Origin: Ruminococcus gauvreauii
GTDB taxonomy: Bacteria > Bacillota > Clostridia > Lachnospirales > Lachnospiraceae
Direction: 5' to 3'
NCBI RefSeq assembly: GCF_025151995.1
Contig: NZ_CP102290.1
Location: 2,232,001 to 2,296,000 of the forward strand
Length of the DNA stretch: 64,000 nt
Numbering within the stretch: position 1 is the first letter of the stretch; the number at the start of each line of letters is the position of its first letter. The position numbers and the translations under genes are program-made. Below, one piece after another: positions 25,148 through 34,123 of the stretch. The notes under the pieces are model-generated. The model saw only the letters and a program-made list of their open reading frames with translations. It ran no database searches and was not told the DNA's origin.

Positions 25148-26764
25148 ATGTTAAAAGTGCTGATTGCAGATGATGAGAAGGATATCGTTGATTTAATCGC
25201 CTACCTGATCAAAGATCTGGATGTAAAAATTGCAGGTCTGGCCTCAGATGGTTTGGAGGCATATAAGATCATCCTTGAGGAGAATCCGGATGTGGTGATC
25301 TCGGATATCCGGATGCCCGGCATGACGGGGCTGGAGCTGATTAAAAAAGTGAAACAGTCTGAGAGAGAGACGGAGTTTATCATTATAAGCGGTTATCGCG
25401 ATTTTGAGTATGCAAAAACCGCTCTGCAGTATGGCGTGCAGGATTATCTGCTAAAGCCGATCAAAAAGGAGGAACTGGCGATGCTGCTGAACCGTCTGAA
25501 TCGCAGGAAGCATATCAACGCCGAAAAGCAGCAGGCTGATCAGGACAGGCAGCAAAGATTTGTTGAGCAGGTTTCCAGAATCCGCAGAGATCATCTGAGA
25601 AAAATCCTGTATGATGTACCAATCGATGAAAATGACCGTATCCTGACAGGAGAAAATGATCCGCTCCATCCGGTGAAAGACTGCATTTACAGTGTCGTTA
25701 CAATCAAACTGGACTACATTGAGCATGAAAATGTGGACTTTTCGGCGTATATCTCCGTACTGGAAAATATGTGTGAAAAGTACACGACAAAAATAAAGAG
25801 TGACAGTTTTGATGCGGAATATTTTTATGAAGGTACGAAGGGACACATTGCTTTTAACTATAAACCAGGTTTACATCTGCCGATGGATAAGAAGAAAAGA
25901 TACCTGACAGAGCTCTTAAGGGAGGACAATGAAAAGTATGAGTTCTTTCATGTAACATTGGGTGTCGGGCTGCAGGTAAGGAGCCGGGAGGAGCTGCACA
26001 ATTCATTTGTAACGGCACAGTCGGCTATTGATAACAGAATTGAGCTTGGCAGCGGGGGCATCATTGACGCTTCAAAGCTGACGCAGGGACAGCTGTATTA
26101 TCAGGTAATGGTTCCGCAGCAGATAGAGATGCGCGTCAGAAAAGGATTATTCGAATTAAATAAAGATGAAGTTTTCGGCTGCCTGGATGAGGTCATGCGA
26201 ACTTATTATTATGGAAAAGAAACAGCGGTTCAGTCGATTTATAAGTTTTCGGAGAGATGGATTGAATTGCTGGAAGATGCGGTGCTTGACAATAAACTTT
26301 TGGATCAGCCGGATCTTCCCGCGAAAGAGGTCTGGGAAATGCGTATCAACAGCTGTACTTCGCTCAAGGCCTGTAAAAGCTATCTGACTGATTATATGAT
26401 GAAGATCATGGAACGCTGTAATGACGTGCAGAAAAGTCATGAGGCAAGACCGATCAGGGAAGTGAAAGAATATATTGAAAAAAACTATGATAAGGGAATA
26501 TCACTGGATGATATCGGCAAAATGGTTTGCCTGAATCCGGTTTACCTGAGCACGCTGTTTAAAAATCAGACAGGTATGAATATTACGAATTATCTGATCA
26601 GGGTGCGCATGGAAGCCGCAAAGAAGCTGTTAAGAGAAACACGCATGAGCGTAAGCGCCGTTGCTGACAGGGTTGGATATACAGATACCAAATATTTCAG
26701 CAAAATATTTACAAAGCATGTTGGCGTAAAACCTGTTGAGTACCGGAAATACGAAAACAGATAA
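25148..26764 (+). CDS. YesN-type response regulator with AraC DNA-binding domain
   Basis: 538 residues. An N-terminal receiver domain (1-120) has the acidic pair ADDE, phospho-acceptor Asp53 in ISDIRMPG and a conserved Lys in YLLKPIK. A long middle region (130-430) follows, then two AraC helix-turn-helix motifs (435-538; SLDDIGKMVCLNPVYLSTLF and SAVADRVGYTDTKYFSKIF). It is partnered by the histidine kinase encoded 13 bases downstream and is expected to activate sugar-uptake genes, probably within this island. Confidence 0.92.
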   Translation: MLKVLIADDEKDIVDLIAYLIKDLDVKIAGLASDGLEAYKIILEENPDVVISDIRMPGMTGLELIKKVKQSERETEFIIISGYRDFEYAKTALQYGVQDYLLKPIKKEELAMLLNRLNRRKHINAEKQQADQDRQQRFVEQVSRIRRDHLRKILYDVPIDENDRILTGENDPLHPVKDCIYSVVTIKLDYIEHENVDFSAYISVLENMCEKYTTKIKSDSFDAEYFYEGTKGHIAFNYKPGLHLPMDKKKRYLTELLREDNEKYEFFHVTLGVGLQVRSREELHNSFVTAQSAIDNRIELGSGGIIDASKLTQGQLYYQVMVPQQIEMRVRKGLFELNKDEVFGCLDEVMRTYYYGKETAVQSIYKFSERWIELLEDAVLDNKLLDQPDLPAKEVWEMRINSCTSLKACKSYLTDYMMKIMERCNDVQKSHEARPIREVKEYIEKNYDKGISLDDIGKMVCLNPVYLSTLFKNQTGMNITNYLIRVRMEAAKKLLRETRMSVSAVADRVGYTDTKYFSKIFTKHVGVKPVEYRKYENR

Positions 26765-26777
26765 TGGGGACTCGTGT

Positions 26778-27824
26778 ATGAAAGCTGAAAGCAAGTTATT
26801 GTTAAAAATAAAAGATATAGCGGCAGCTGTGATCGCCGTTTTGCTGCTGGGCGCACAGATCTGCGTTACTGTGATATGCATGTACAGGCAGGTATTGGGT
26901 AATGTGGGATTTTATTATCTTGCATCATGTCTGGGAGTTATCGGTGTTTTTGTCTATATGATAAGAAAATGGGTCATACCGGTACTTAAGATGAATCGCA
27001 TTCTAAGCTGCGCAAAAGAAAGTGAGGATATCGAGATGCTGATCAATGAACTCGATAAATCCACCCAAATGCAATACCCGGACCGTTTATTTGCCGGGAT
27101 CACAGAGTTGATTAACCGGGAGCAAAAAGCACAGATATTGTCCACAGAAGCGACAATTCACGCACTGCAGAGCCAGATCAATCCACATTTTCTCTACAAC
27201 ACCCTGGAAACGATAAGGAGCAAGGCGATTCTTCAGGGAAATGAAGAGATTGCAAAAATGAATGAAGCGCTTGCCACGCTGTTCCGTTACAACATCAGCA
27301 GGCCCGGGGAGATGGCAACGCTGGCAGATGAAATGGAAAATGTGGAGAGCTATCTGATCATCCAGCAGTACCGTTTTCGGGATAAGTTTAAGGCCGTAAA
27401 AATATTTGACGAGACAGACGGATATCTGATGTCCTATATGATGCCGATCCTGACGATACAGCCAATAGTGGAAAATGCCATACATCATGGGCTGGAGAAC
27501 AAAGTAGGGCAGGGCGAGATTATGATTCGGGTGTTTACGACACAGGACCGTCTGATCATTATCATCAGTGACGACGGCGTAGGCATACCGGAGGATCAGC
27601 TTAAGGGGATGAGAAAAAAACTGGATGGCACAAATGGAATATCGGATATTGCGGTGAAACAGAAGAAACCTCATAAGGCCGGTATCGCACTGCAGAATGT
27701 TCATCAGCGGATTAAATTTTACTATGGCGAAGAATACGGTCTGGAGATTACCAGCACAGAAGGATGCGGGACAACGGTGGAGATACATCTTCCGAAGATC
27801 TATGACTTTAAGGAGGGAATCTGA
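26778..27824 (+). CDS. YesM-type histidine kinase without an extracellular sensor domain
   Basis: 348 residues from ATG 26778. Two membrane helices (about 12-34 and 44-62) are joined by only about ten residues. A linker leads to the His_kinase domain with phospho-accepting His137 in QSQINPHFLYNTLE, N-box QPIVENAIHHGLEN and G-box DDGVGIP. Canonical YesM kinases have a large extracellular domain between the helices, and here there is none, nor a clear HAMP. Signal input probably comes from another membrane protein. The degenerate ABC pair encoded immediately downstream in the same operon is the obvious candidate. Confidence 0.9.
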   Translation: MKAESKLLLKIKDIAAAVIAVLLLGAQICVTVICMYRQVLGNVGFYYLASCLGVIGVFVYMIRKWVIPVLKMNRILSCAKESEDIEMLINELDKSTQMQYPDRLFAGITELINREQKAQILSTEATIHALQSQINPHFLYNTLETIRSKAILQGNEEIAKMNEALATLFRYNISRPGEMATLADEMENVESYLIIQQYRFRDKFKAVKIFDETDGYLMSYMMPILTIQPIVENAIHHGLENKVGQGEIMIRVFTTQDRLIIIISDDGVGIPEDQLKGMRKKLDGTNGISDIAVKQKKPHKAGIALQNVHQRIKFYYGEEYGLEITSTEGCGTTVEIHLPKIYDFKEGI

Positions 27825-29282
27825 ATGTATGAAATCCTTCGGGCAGACAGGCTGTGTATTCAATCGCCTGCGGAAAACCATATACATAATCTTTCTTTCA
27901 GTATCTTTAAAGGAGAGGTGCTGGGAGTACTGGGCCTTGGAGGCGCGGGAAGGTCCTCACTGGCCCGCATGCTTGTCGGGCTGGAACGAATACACAGCGG
28001 CGCAATGTGGGTGGACGGCAGGAGGGTGGTATTCAATTCCATTCGTGAGGGACAAAAAAGCGGGATATATCTGATCCAATATGAGAGTAAGCTGATCCCC
28101 AGGCAGAACATTGCAGAGAACTTTACAATACTGCATAAACAGCATAGAAAACTTGTGTTAAACCGTCAGAATGTCCTGCAGCAGTTAAACCAAATTTCCA
28201 TAGAATATGATATTCAGGCGGAACCTGAACGCCGGATAGAAACGCTGATCCTTTATCAGAAACATATGCTGGAACTTGCGATTGCCGCGTACTCAGGTGC
28301 AAAAGTTATCGTGTTAAACCAGGTGGACGCATCATATTCAGAGAAGGAGTACCAGGCTTATGAAAATAAAATCCGTATGATGCAGAAGATGGGGGTCAGC
28401 TTTTTTATCATACATACGGATATTATACGGGCGCAGTCCCTGAGCGACCGTATTATGGTGATGAGAAAGGGGGAAAAAGCCGGAATATTTTATTCTGACC
28501 AGGTAAAACCAAAGTATCTCCATAAGATACTGACCGGAGTTGAAAAGTTCGAGCAGAATAACAGGGAAAACTTCATACGGCCGGAGGTTGTACTGGAGGC
28601 CATGCATTTAAATGTTCCGGGGATTGCAGCGGATATTACCTTCAGCCTGAAAAAGGGTGAGGTGATCGGATTTATAGACGAAAAATATGCGACTTATGAA
28701 AAAATGCTGTTGTTAATAAAAGGCGAGTACGGTCTGGCAGGGGGAAAGCTGTATTTAAACAATACAGAAGTAGCGCCGTTTCGCAGACTGGAGATTGCAC
28801 GGAGGGGTATCCGTTATATAGACAGGGAAAGTTCACTGGACAATGTTTTTTTAGATCTGTCTGTTGAGGAAAATCTGCAGCTGGAGACGTATAAGGTTTA
28901 CAGGCACATGGGTATTGGGATCAATAAGCGCCTGAGCCAGTATGCAATGAAAAGAAAGACAGGGTTGTACTTAAGCAGGAGCAAGCTTATGACAGCAGTC
29001 TGTAAACTGGACCGGAATGAACGTACCATGATCGCATTGAACCGTTGGAGGATGGCAGAGACAGAACTGCTTCTGCTGAATTCACCCGCCATGCCGGCTG
29101 ATGTGGTCCTTAGAAAACATATTTGGAATTATGTGACACAGATGCGCCGGGAGGGAATACCCATTATCTACAGCTCATCTAATACGGAAGAGATGTTTGC
29201 GCTATGTGACTGTGTTTATATGGTCGTGGATGGAGTCATCAAAAAATGTCTGAGGGGGATACCGGGTGAAAGATACGAGTAA
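27825..29282 (+). CDS. Catalytically degenerate RbsA-type ABC ATPase
   Basis: 485 residues with the two-domain layout and length of sugar ABC ATPases but without their catalytic motifs. Domain 1 keeps GLGGAGRSS (37-45, Lys to Arg), while Walker B reads VIVLNQVDAS (Asp-Glu replaced by Asn-Gln near 165) and the signature motif is absent. In domain 2 the Walker A region reads GFIDEKYATYEK and Walker B LLLNSPAMPADV. Domain order and the H-loop His (FFIIHTD) remain. The frame is intact and its start abuts the kinase stop (TGAATG), so it is maintained as a protein, perhaps regulatory. Confidence 0.85.
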   Translation: MYEILRADRLCIQSPAENHIHNLSFSIFKGEVLGVLGLGGAGRSSLARMLVGLERIHSGAMWVDGRRVVFNSIREGQKSGIYLIQYESKLIPRQNIAENFTILHKQHRKLVLNRQNVLQQLNQISIEYDIQAEPERRIETLILYQKHMLELAIAAYSGAKVIVLNQVDASYSEKEYQAYENKIRMMQKMGVSFFIIHTDIIRAQSLSDRIMVMRKGEKAGIFYSDQVKPKYLHKILTGVEKFEQNNRENFIRPEVVLEAMHLNVPGIAADITFSLKKGEVIGFIDEKYATYEKMLLLIKGEYGLAGGKLYLNNTEVAPFRRLEIARRGIRYIDRESSLDNVFLDLSVEENLQLETYKVYRHMGIGINKRLSQYAMKRKTGLYLSRSKLMTAVCKLDRNERTMIALNRWRMAETELLLLNSPAMPADVVLRKHIWNYVTQMRREGIPIIYSSSNTEEMFALCDCVYMVVDGVIKKCLRGIPGERYE

Positions 29283-30228
29283 AAAATACCGTTTTATGAT
29301 AAAAAACATGAATCTGATCATTTTTCTAACCATATTCTTGATCTTTGCCCTGAATTCCAGATATTCGTTTTCGGTTAAAAACATTATGAATATCCTGACA
29401 CAGAATTCATATATCATCACAGTGACCGTGGGGATGGCCGTGCTGATGATCTCGGGTTCTGTCGATATCTCTGTCAGTGCGCAGATATCCCTGATCGGAA
29501 TCGTGTGTGCAAGAATGCTGGCCCTGGAAGGAATGCCCGTTGTACTGGTCGTTATGACTGCATTGCTGCTGGGCATTCTACTTAACCTGATCAACATATC
29601 CCTGTCAATTTTTTTGAAACTGCCGTTGATTATCGTAAGTATCGGGACGATGACCTTCTATCAGGGGATTGTAGACCTGACAGGAACTTCAAGGGCTATA
29701 CTGATATACAATGATGCCTTCCGCTATATCGGCAGGGGATACCTGGGCCCGGTTTCCGTGCAGTTTGTTCTTGCGTGCACGGTATTTGTCATCGCATTTC
29801 TTCTCCTGCATAAAACATATCCCGGAAGATATATTTATGCCGTGGGGAGTAATCACACCGCAGCTGAACTGTCAGGGATCAACGTCACGGTCATTAAAGC
29901 CATGGCTTCTGTATTCTATGGAATCTCAATTGGGAGTGCCACGCTGATCCATATATCCAGGATGGGTTCCGCCCAGACCGGGATGGGAAAAGGAATAGAG
30001 ATTACGGCAATCACGGCGGCTCTGCTGGGGGGGATCAGCGTGAAAGGAGGGACGGGAAGGATCTCGCAGGTGTTTCTTGGCATATTATCTCTGTCGTGGC
30101 TGTCATATATGATCCTGATGACTTCATCCGGTGTGCATTACAGGAATATTGCCGGCGGTTTTCTGCTGATCATGGCTTTTGGATACGATCTTTACAGGAA
30201 CAGGAAAAGACAGCCTGCCCTAAAGTGA
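29266..30228 (+). CDS. RbsC-family permease paired with the degenerate ATPase
   Basis: 320 residues, about eight to nine membrane helices, GTG start behind TGAGGGGGA, overlapping the ATPase gene by 17 bases. It keeps SGSVDISVSAQ (near 65), AAELSGIN (near 203) and ITAITAALLGGISVKGGTG (near 245), so the ATPase-facing loop is conserved. No substrate-binding protein is encoded in this operon. Together with the dead ATPase it may act as a receptor rather than a transporter. Alternatively it may borrow the ATPase and binding protein encoded at 34-37 kb. Confidence 0.88.
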   Translation: MKDTSKKYRFMIKNMNLIIFLTIFLIFALNSRYSFSVKNIMNILTQNSYIITVTVGMAVLMISGSVDISVSAQISLIGIVCARMLALEGMPVVLVVMTALLLGILLNLINISLSIFLKLPLIIVSIGTMTFYQGIVDLTGTSRAILIYNDAFRYIGRGYLGPVSVQFVLACTVFVIAFLLLHKTYPGRYIYAVGSNHTAAELSGINVTVIKAMASVFYGISIGSATLIHISRMGSAQTGMGKGIEITAITAALLGGISVKGGTGRISQVFLGILSLSWLSYMILMTSSGVHYRNIAGGFLLIMAFGYDLYRNRKRQPALK

Positions 30229-30234
30229 ATACAG
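30218..30234 (+). repeat. 17-bp promoter-cassette repeat, copy 1
   Basis: CCCTAAAGTGAATACAG, identical to 34004-34020. In both places it is followed by a CCTTG that begins the -35 region. Here the repeat includes the last codons and stop of the permease gene. Confidence 0.75.
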
Positions 30235-30239
30235 CCTCC

Positions 30240-30294
30240 TTGTAAAAAATGCGAATCCTGAGTACAATGTTGATAATTGATATATATTAGTATA
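30240..30294 (+). promoter_or_regulatory. Promoter of the dehydrogenase operon with island operator F
   Basis: TTGTAA (30240-30245), 17 bases, TACAAT (30263-30268). Operator F at 30275-30294 has the perfect right half TATTAGTATA (30285-30294) and lies across the transcription start. TTAGTATACTAA at 30287-30298 is itself a perfect 12-bp palindrome. Confidence 0.6.
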
Positions 30295-30327
30295 CTAAAA
30301 ATGCAAAACAATGAAGGAGGATATTGA

Positions 30328-31290
30328 ATGAAAACAGTGGATGCGTGTTATATTGTTTCGGAAAAACAGACGGACATCAGAAAAGTTGAGCTGGATGCGC
30401 CGGGAAATGGTGAACTTCAGATTGAAGTTAAGGCCTGCGGTATCTGTGCATGGGATTCGTATTTATTTCTCGGCAGGGATATGACAGAGCCGTTTCCTTT
30501 TCAATTTGGACATGAGGCAGTGGGCGTTGTTGCTGAAGTTGGCGAGGGTGTTACGGAATTTGAAGTTGGGGATCAGGTGTTTTGCATAGAAGGAGGTCCT
30601 GAGCTTGCACAGATGATCAATATTTCTGCAGAAAAAGCAGCGCATCTTCCCGGGATTCCGGAGAAGGATTTCCCATATTATGTCTGTGAACCTGCAGCGT
30701 GTGTCGTCAGCGGGATCAACTGTATTAACGTTCACCCGGGGGATGATGTGGCAGTGATCGGGTGCGGCTATATGGGGCTTTTGAATGTACAGGCATACAG
30801 GCGCAGCCTGATCGGCAGACTAATCTGTTTTGATATTGATCCGCGGAAACTGGATATCGCACGGGAGTGCGGGGCGGATGCATGTTATCTTTCCAATTCC
30901 CCGGAAGGCAGGGCGGCGATTGAAGATATGATACAAAAAGGCGGTATCGACATCGTGGTGGAATGTTCCGGCTCACAGCCTGGTCTTCAGCTTGCATGTG
31001 ATCTTGTTAAAACGTGCGGCACGATCTCAAATTTTGCATGGCATCGCGGAGAGCGCACGATCAACTGTACGCCGTGGCATCTGCGAGGGATAGAGATTGT
31101 CAATACATCCGATGCGAGAGATCCGCACTTTCCGCTCCAGGCGGCGAAGACGGCAAAACTGGTAAAAGCCGGTGTTTTTGACCAGCGAAAACTTGTCACG
31201 CATATCATGGATTACCATAACATTCAGGAGATGCTGATGATCGCACATGATCACGCGGATGGCTATATTAAGGGTGTCATCACGTTTTAA
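30328..31290 (+). CDS. Medium-chain alcohol dehydrogenase-like oxidoreductase
   Basis: 320 residues. The GroES-like half has KACGICAWDSYLF (zinc Cys near 33) and FGHEAVGVVAEVG. The structural-zinc cysteine cluster of classical enzymes is missing. The Rossmann half shows VIGCGYMGLLNVQ near 145. It belongs to the zinc-type MDR superfamily, with a polyol, sugar or lactone-type substrate likely. First gene of a four-gene oxidoreductase and transporter operon, with an AAGGAGG ribosome site. Confidence 0.85.
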   Translation: MKTVDACYIVSEKQTDIRKVELDAPGNGELQIEVKACGICAWDSYLFLGRDMTEPFPFQFGHEAVGVVAEVGEGVTEFEVGDQVFCIEGGPELAQMINISAEKAAHLPGIPEKDFPYYVCEPAACVVSGINCINVHPGDDVAVIGCGYMGLLNVQAYRRSLIGRLICFDIDPRKLDIARECGADACYLSNSPEGRAAIEDMIQKGGIDIVVECSGSQPGLQLACDLVKTCGTISNFAWHRGERTINCTPWHLRGIEIVNTSDARDPHFPLQAAKTAKLVKAGVFDQRKLVTHIMDYHNIQEMLMIAHDHADGYIKGVITF

Positions 31291-31304
31291 AGGAGGAAAT
31301 TTTC

Positions 31305-32393
31305 ATGGAACGAATCGGTGTAGGTATCATAGGATGCGGAAATGTAAGTGATATATACATTAAGAACCTGACGACAATGTTTCCGCAGGCTGATCTTGCA
31401 GCGTGTGCGTCGCGTCATATGAAACGTGCACTGTCGGCTGGGAAGCGGTATGGCATTGTGGCATGTTCTGTGGACGAACTGCTGAGAAATCCGGAGATCC
31501 GTCTGGTTTTAAACCTGACAACTCCGGATGCACATTATGAGATTACCAGGCGGGCGCTGCTCGCCGGCAAGCACGTTTACTCGGAGAAGCCAATCTGCCT
31601 GGAGACAATGCAGGCCAGGGAACTGCAGTCGCTTGCCGAAAAGCAGGGCGTCCGGCTGGGATGTGCACCTGATACGGTACTGGGAGGCGCCGTACAGACC
31701 AGCAGGCATCTCCTGGACAGCGGAATCATCGGAAGACCGCTGTCGGCTCACGTGTTTTTTGGATGGCATGGCCCGGAACACGAGCATCCGAATCCGGAAT
31801 TTCTCTATCAGTATGGAGCAGGACCGGTCTTTGACTATGGTCCCTATTACTTTACGGCGCTTATCACGCTGCTTGGTCCGGCAAGGACAGTAACAGCAAT
31901 GGCGTGCAAGGGGTTTGAGAAGCGCACCTGCACATGTCCGGGGCCGCATATCAATGAGTCTTTTGAAGTGGGGACGCCTACACATGTGACTGGTGTGGTG
32001 GAATTCATGAGCGGGGTCCTTGTGACAGTGACGATCAGCTTTGATATATGGGGACACGGACATCCGTTTATCGAGATTTACGGCACGGAAGGAACACTGC
32101 GGGCACCGGACCCGGATGGGTTTGGCGGCGGGATCGAGGTACTGAAGGCAGGGGAGGACGACTTTAAGAAAATTCCCATAGACTTTGCTTATACCGGAAA
32201 CTGCCGCGGGCTTGGCCTGGCTGAGATGATACAGAGTATCGTGCAAAACAGACCGCATCGCGCTGCGGACACAGTTGCGGTTCACGTACTGGAGATCATG
32301 CATGCGTTTCTGGACAGCAGTACACAAAAAAGAACCGTGGCACTTACGACGACATGTGAACGTCCGGTGCCTTTGGAAAGGAGAGGCTTATGA
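31305..32393 (+). CDS. Gfo/Idh/MocA family oxidoreductase
   Basis: 362 residues. The nucleotide fold IGVGIIGCGNVSDIYIKNL is at the N-terminus, with the family EKPICLETMQA block (Lys of the EKP motif) near residue 98 and a C-terminal alpha/beta domain. The family includes inositol 2-dehydrogenase and rhizopine-catabolism MocA, NAD(P)-dependent oxidations at a sugar or cyclitol ring. Together with the IolB-like cupin this hints at a cyclitol- or uronate-like substrate. The stop overlaps the next start (ATGA). Confidence 0.9.
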   Translation: MERIGVGIIGCGNVSDIYIKNLTTMFPQADLAACASRHMKRALSAGKRYGIVACSVDELLRNPEIRLVLNLTTPDAHYEITRRALLAGKHVYSEKPICLETMQARELQSLAEKQGVRLGCAPDTVLGGAVQTSRHLLDSGIIGRPLSAHVFFGWHGPEHEHPNPEFLYQYGAGPVFDYGPYYFTALITLLGPARTVTAMACKGFEKRTCTCPGPHINESFEVGTPTHVTGVVEFMSGVLVTVTISFDIWGHGHPFIEIYGTEGTLRAPDPDGFGGGIEVLKAGEDDFKKIPIDFAYTGNCRGLGLAEMIQSIVQNRPHRAADTVAVHVLEIMHAFLDSSTQKRTVALTTTCERPVPLERRGL

Positions 32394-33121
32394 AAGAAAA
32401 CAAGAGAATCGCGCTGGTGACCGGGGCGGGAGGCGGCATCGGACGGGCTGTTGCGGCTGAACTTGCCGCGGGGGGCGATCATGTTATAGTGGTCTGCAGA
32501 TCAGAGAGAGGTGCCGGGAATACGCTCAGGTTAATTGCATCTGCCGGCGGAACGGGAGAATTCATCGGCTGTGATGTCGGAGATATCAGGCAGGTAGACG
32601 CCATGATGGAGAAGATCACAAAGGTTTACGGCCGGCTGGATGTACTGATCAATAATGCCGGGATCTCTAATACTCATACCATGGATGAGATTGAAGAGGA
32701 TGAATGGGATCAGATGATGGATATTAATCTTAAAGGACCGTTTTTATTATGCCGCCATGCATTCCGCCTTATGAAAGGCAGGGCATACGGCCGTATCGTC
32801 AATATCTCTTCGATTGCCGGGGAGCGCGGTGCGCTGTACTCCGGCATTCATTATGCGGCATCAAAAGGCGGACTGCTGGCCATGACAAAGTCGTTTGCGC
32901 TGCGCGGAGCCGGGTATGGTATCACGGTCAATGCAGTTTCACCCGGAACGGTGGACACGCCAATGGCACGTGAGGAGGGGATACCAACGGATCATATTCC
33001 GCTCGGCCGTGCCGCCTCTCCGGAGGAAGTTGCCCATGCAGTCTGTTTTCTTGCCTGCGACAGGGCCTCGTATCTGACGGGCGTGACACTGGATGTCAAT
33101 GGCGGACAGCTCATGAGATAA
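32390..33121 (+). CDS. Short-chain dehydrogenase/reductase
   Basis: 243 residues with the classical SDR features: TGAGGGIGRAVA (cofactor loop), NNAGIS, catalytic Ser in NISSIAG and the YxxxK pair in HYAASKGG, ending in VTLDVNGGQ. Similar to FabG and sugar dehydrogenases. In this context a catabolic sugar or polyol oxidation is more likely than fatty acid synthesis. It overlaps the preceding gene by four bases. Confidence 0.92.
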   Translation: MKENKRIALVTGAGGGIGRAVAAELAAGGDHVIVVCRSERGAGNTLRLIASAGGTGEFIGCDVGDIRQVDAMMEKITKVYGRLDVLINNAGISNTHTMDEIEEDEWDQMMDINLKGPFLLCRHAFRLMKGRAYGRIVNISSIAGERGALYSGIHYAASKGGLLAMTKSFALRGAGYGITVNAVSPGTVDTPMAREEGIPTDHIPLGRAASPEEVAHAVCFLACDRASYLTGVTLDVNGGQLMR

Positions 33122-33150
33122 GCCACCTTTGAAAGTAAAGGAAGTAAGCG

Positions 33151-33993
33151 ATGAATCGAACAATGAACCATAAAAGTGCTGTGCTGCTGCTGGTGATCAC
33201 TTCCATATTATGGAGTTTTTCCGGCATCGGCATTAAGCTGATGTCGTGGAATGGATTTGCGATTGCCGGGCTGCGCAGCCTTCTCGCGGCATCAGTCATG
33301 CTGACCGTTGTCAGACGGCCGCGCCTGCCCCGCAGTCCACATCAGATAGCCGCTGTCCTGTGTTATACAGGGCTGGTCACCCTGATGGTGACCTCCACCA
33401 AGCTGACGACCGCCGCCAATGCGATACTGCTGCAGTATACAGCACCGGTCTATTCTGCGGTCCTGGGTTATCTGATATTGAAGGAGCCTGTGCGCAGGAA
33501 GGATGTCATTACAATTTTCATGGTCCTGTCGGGCCTTGTTCTTTTTTTATATGATGGGCTGACAGGCGGACGGATGACCGGTAACCTGCTGGCTCTTCTT
33601 TCCGGTGTATGCTATGGGGCGATGAATGTATTTATGCGCAAAGGAGGAAACAGTGCGCCTGCCGAAAATGTGTTTTGGGGTAATATCCTTACGTTTCTGC
33701 TGATGCTGCCGTTTATGGGGCAACTGGAATTTTCACCGGTGAATACGGGGATGATCCTGTTTCTGGGATTTTTTCAGCTGGGTCTGGCTTACGTACTCTA
33801 TACATTGGCAATTCCACGGGTTGCGGCGCTTAAGGCCACGGTCATTACGGTGCTTGAACCCATCCTGAGTCCGGTATGGGTCATGATCTTTTACGGGGAA
33901 AAGCCCGGTGTGTTAACTGTCGCTGGCGGCGCCATTGTGCTGACCGCGATCTGCGGGAGGGAGATTCTCTTCCGGAAGGATGGGGATGCATGA
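33151..33993 (+). CDS. EamA/DMT-family transporter
   Basis: 280 residues with about ten membrane helices arranged as two EamA repeats (about 10-135 and 150-275). Each has the Pro/Glu-rich end block of the family (YLILKEPVRRKD and VMIFYGEKPG). Members export amino acids, sugars and metabolites. In this operon it may expel an end product or import a metabolite. Ribosome site AAAGGAAG. Confidence 0.88.
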   Translation: MNRTMNHKSAVLLLVITSILWSFSGIGIKLMSWNGFAIAGLRSLLAASVMLTVVRRPRLPRSPHQIAAVLCYTGLVTLMVTSTKLTTAANAILLQYTAPVYSAVLGYLILKEPVRRKDVITIFMVLSGLVLFLYDGLTGGRMTGNLLALLSGVCYGAMNVFMRKGGNSAPAENVFWGNILTFLLMLPFMGQLEFSPVNTGMILFLGFFQLGLAYVLYTLAIPRVAALKATVITVLEPILSPVWVMIFYGEKPGVLTVAGGAIVLTAICGREILFRKDGDA

Positions 33994-34003
33994 ATACGGT
34001 CTA

Positions 34004-34020
34004 CCCTAAAGTGAATACAG
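34004..34020 (+). repeat. 17-bp promoter-cassette repeat, copy 2
   Basis: CCCTAAAGTGAATACAG, identical to 30218-30234, located just after the EamA gene and before the binding-protein promoter. It suggests that one promoter region arose by copying the other. Confidence 0.75.
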
Positions 34021-34025
34021 TCACC

Positions 34026-34089
34026 TTGCAGTAATTGGTTAATGTTACTATAATGTAAACACCAAGTAAAATATTAATATATCAGTCCG
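34026..34089 (+). promoter_or_regulatory. Promoter of the second ABC importer with island operator G
   Basis: TTGCAG (34026-34031), 17 bases, TATAAT (34049-34054). Operator G at 34070-34089, AATATTAATATATCAGTCCG, lies downstream of the start and is the weakest of the set. Confidence 0.5.
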
Positions 34090-34123
34090 GGCGTGTTCTG
34101 GGCGGAGCAAAGGAGGAAACAAT

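Noticed and set aside
27087..27887. 266-codon minus-strand frame opposite the histidine kinase
   Set aside because: Antisense to the conserved H- and N-box region.
31509..32327. 272-codon minus-strand frame opposite the Gfo/Idh gene
   Set aside because: Cys/His/Arg-rich composition typical of an antisense shadow.
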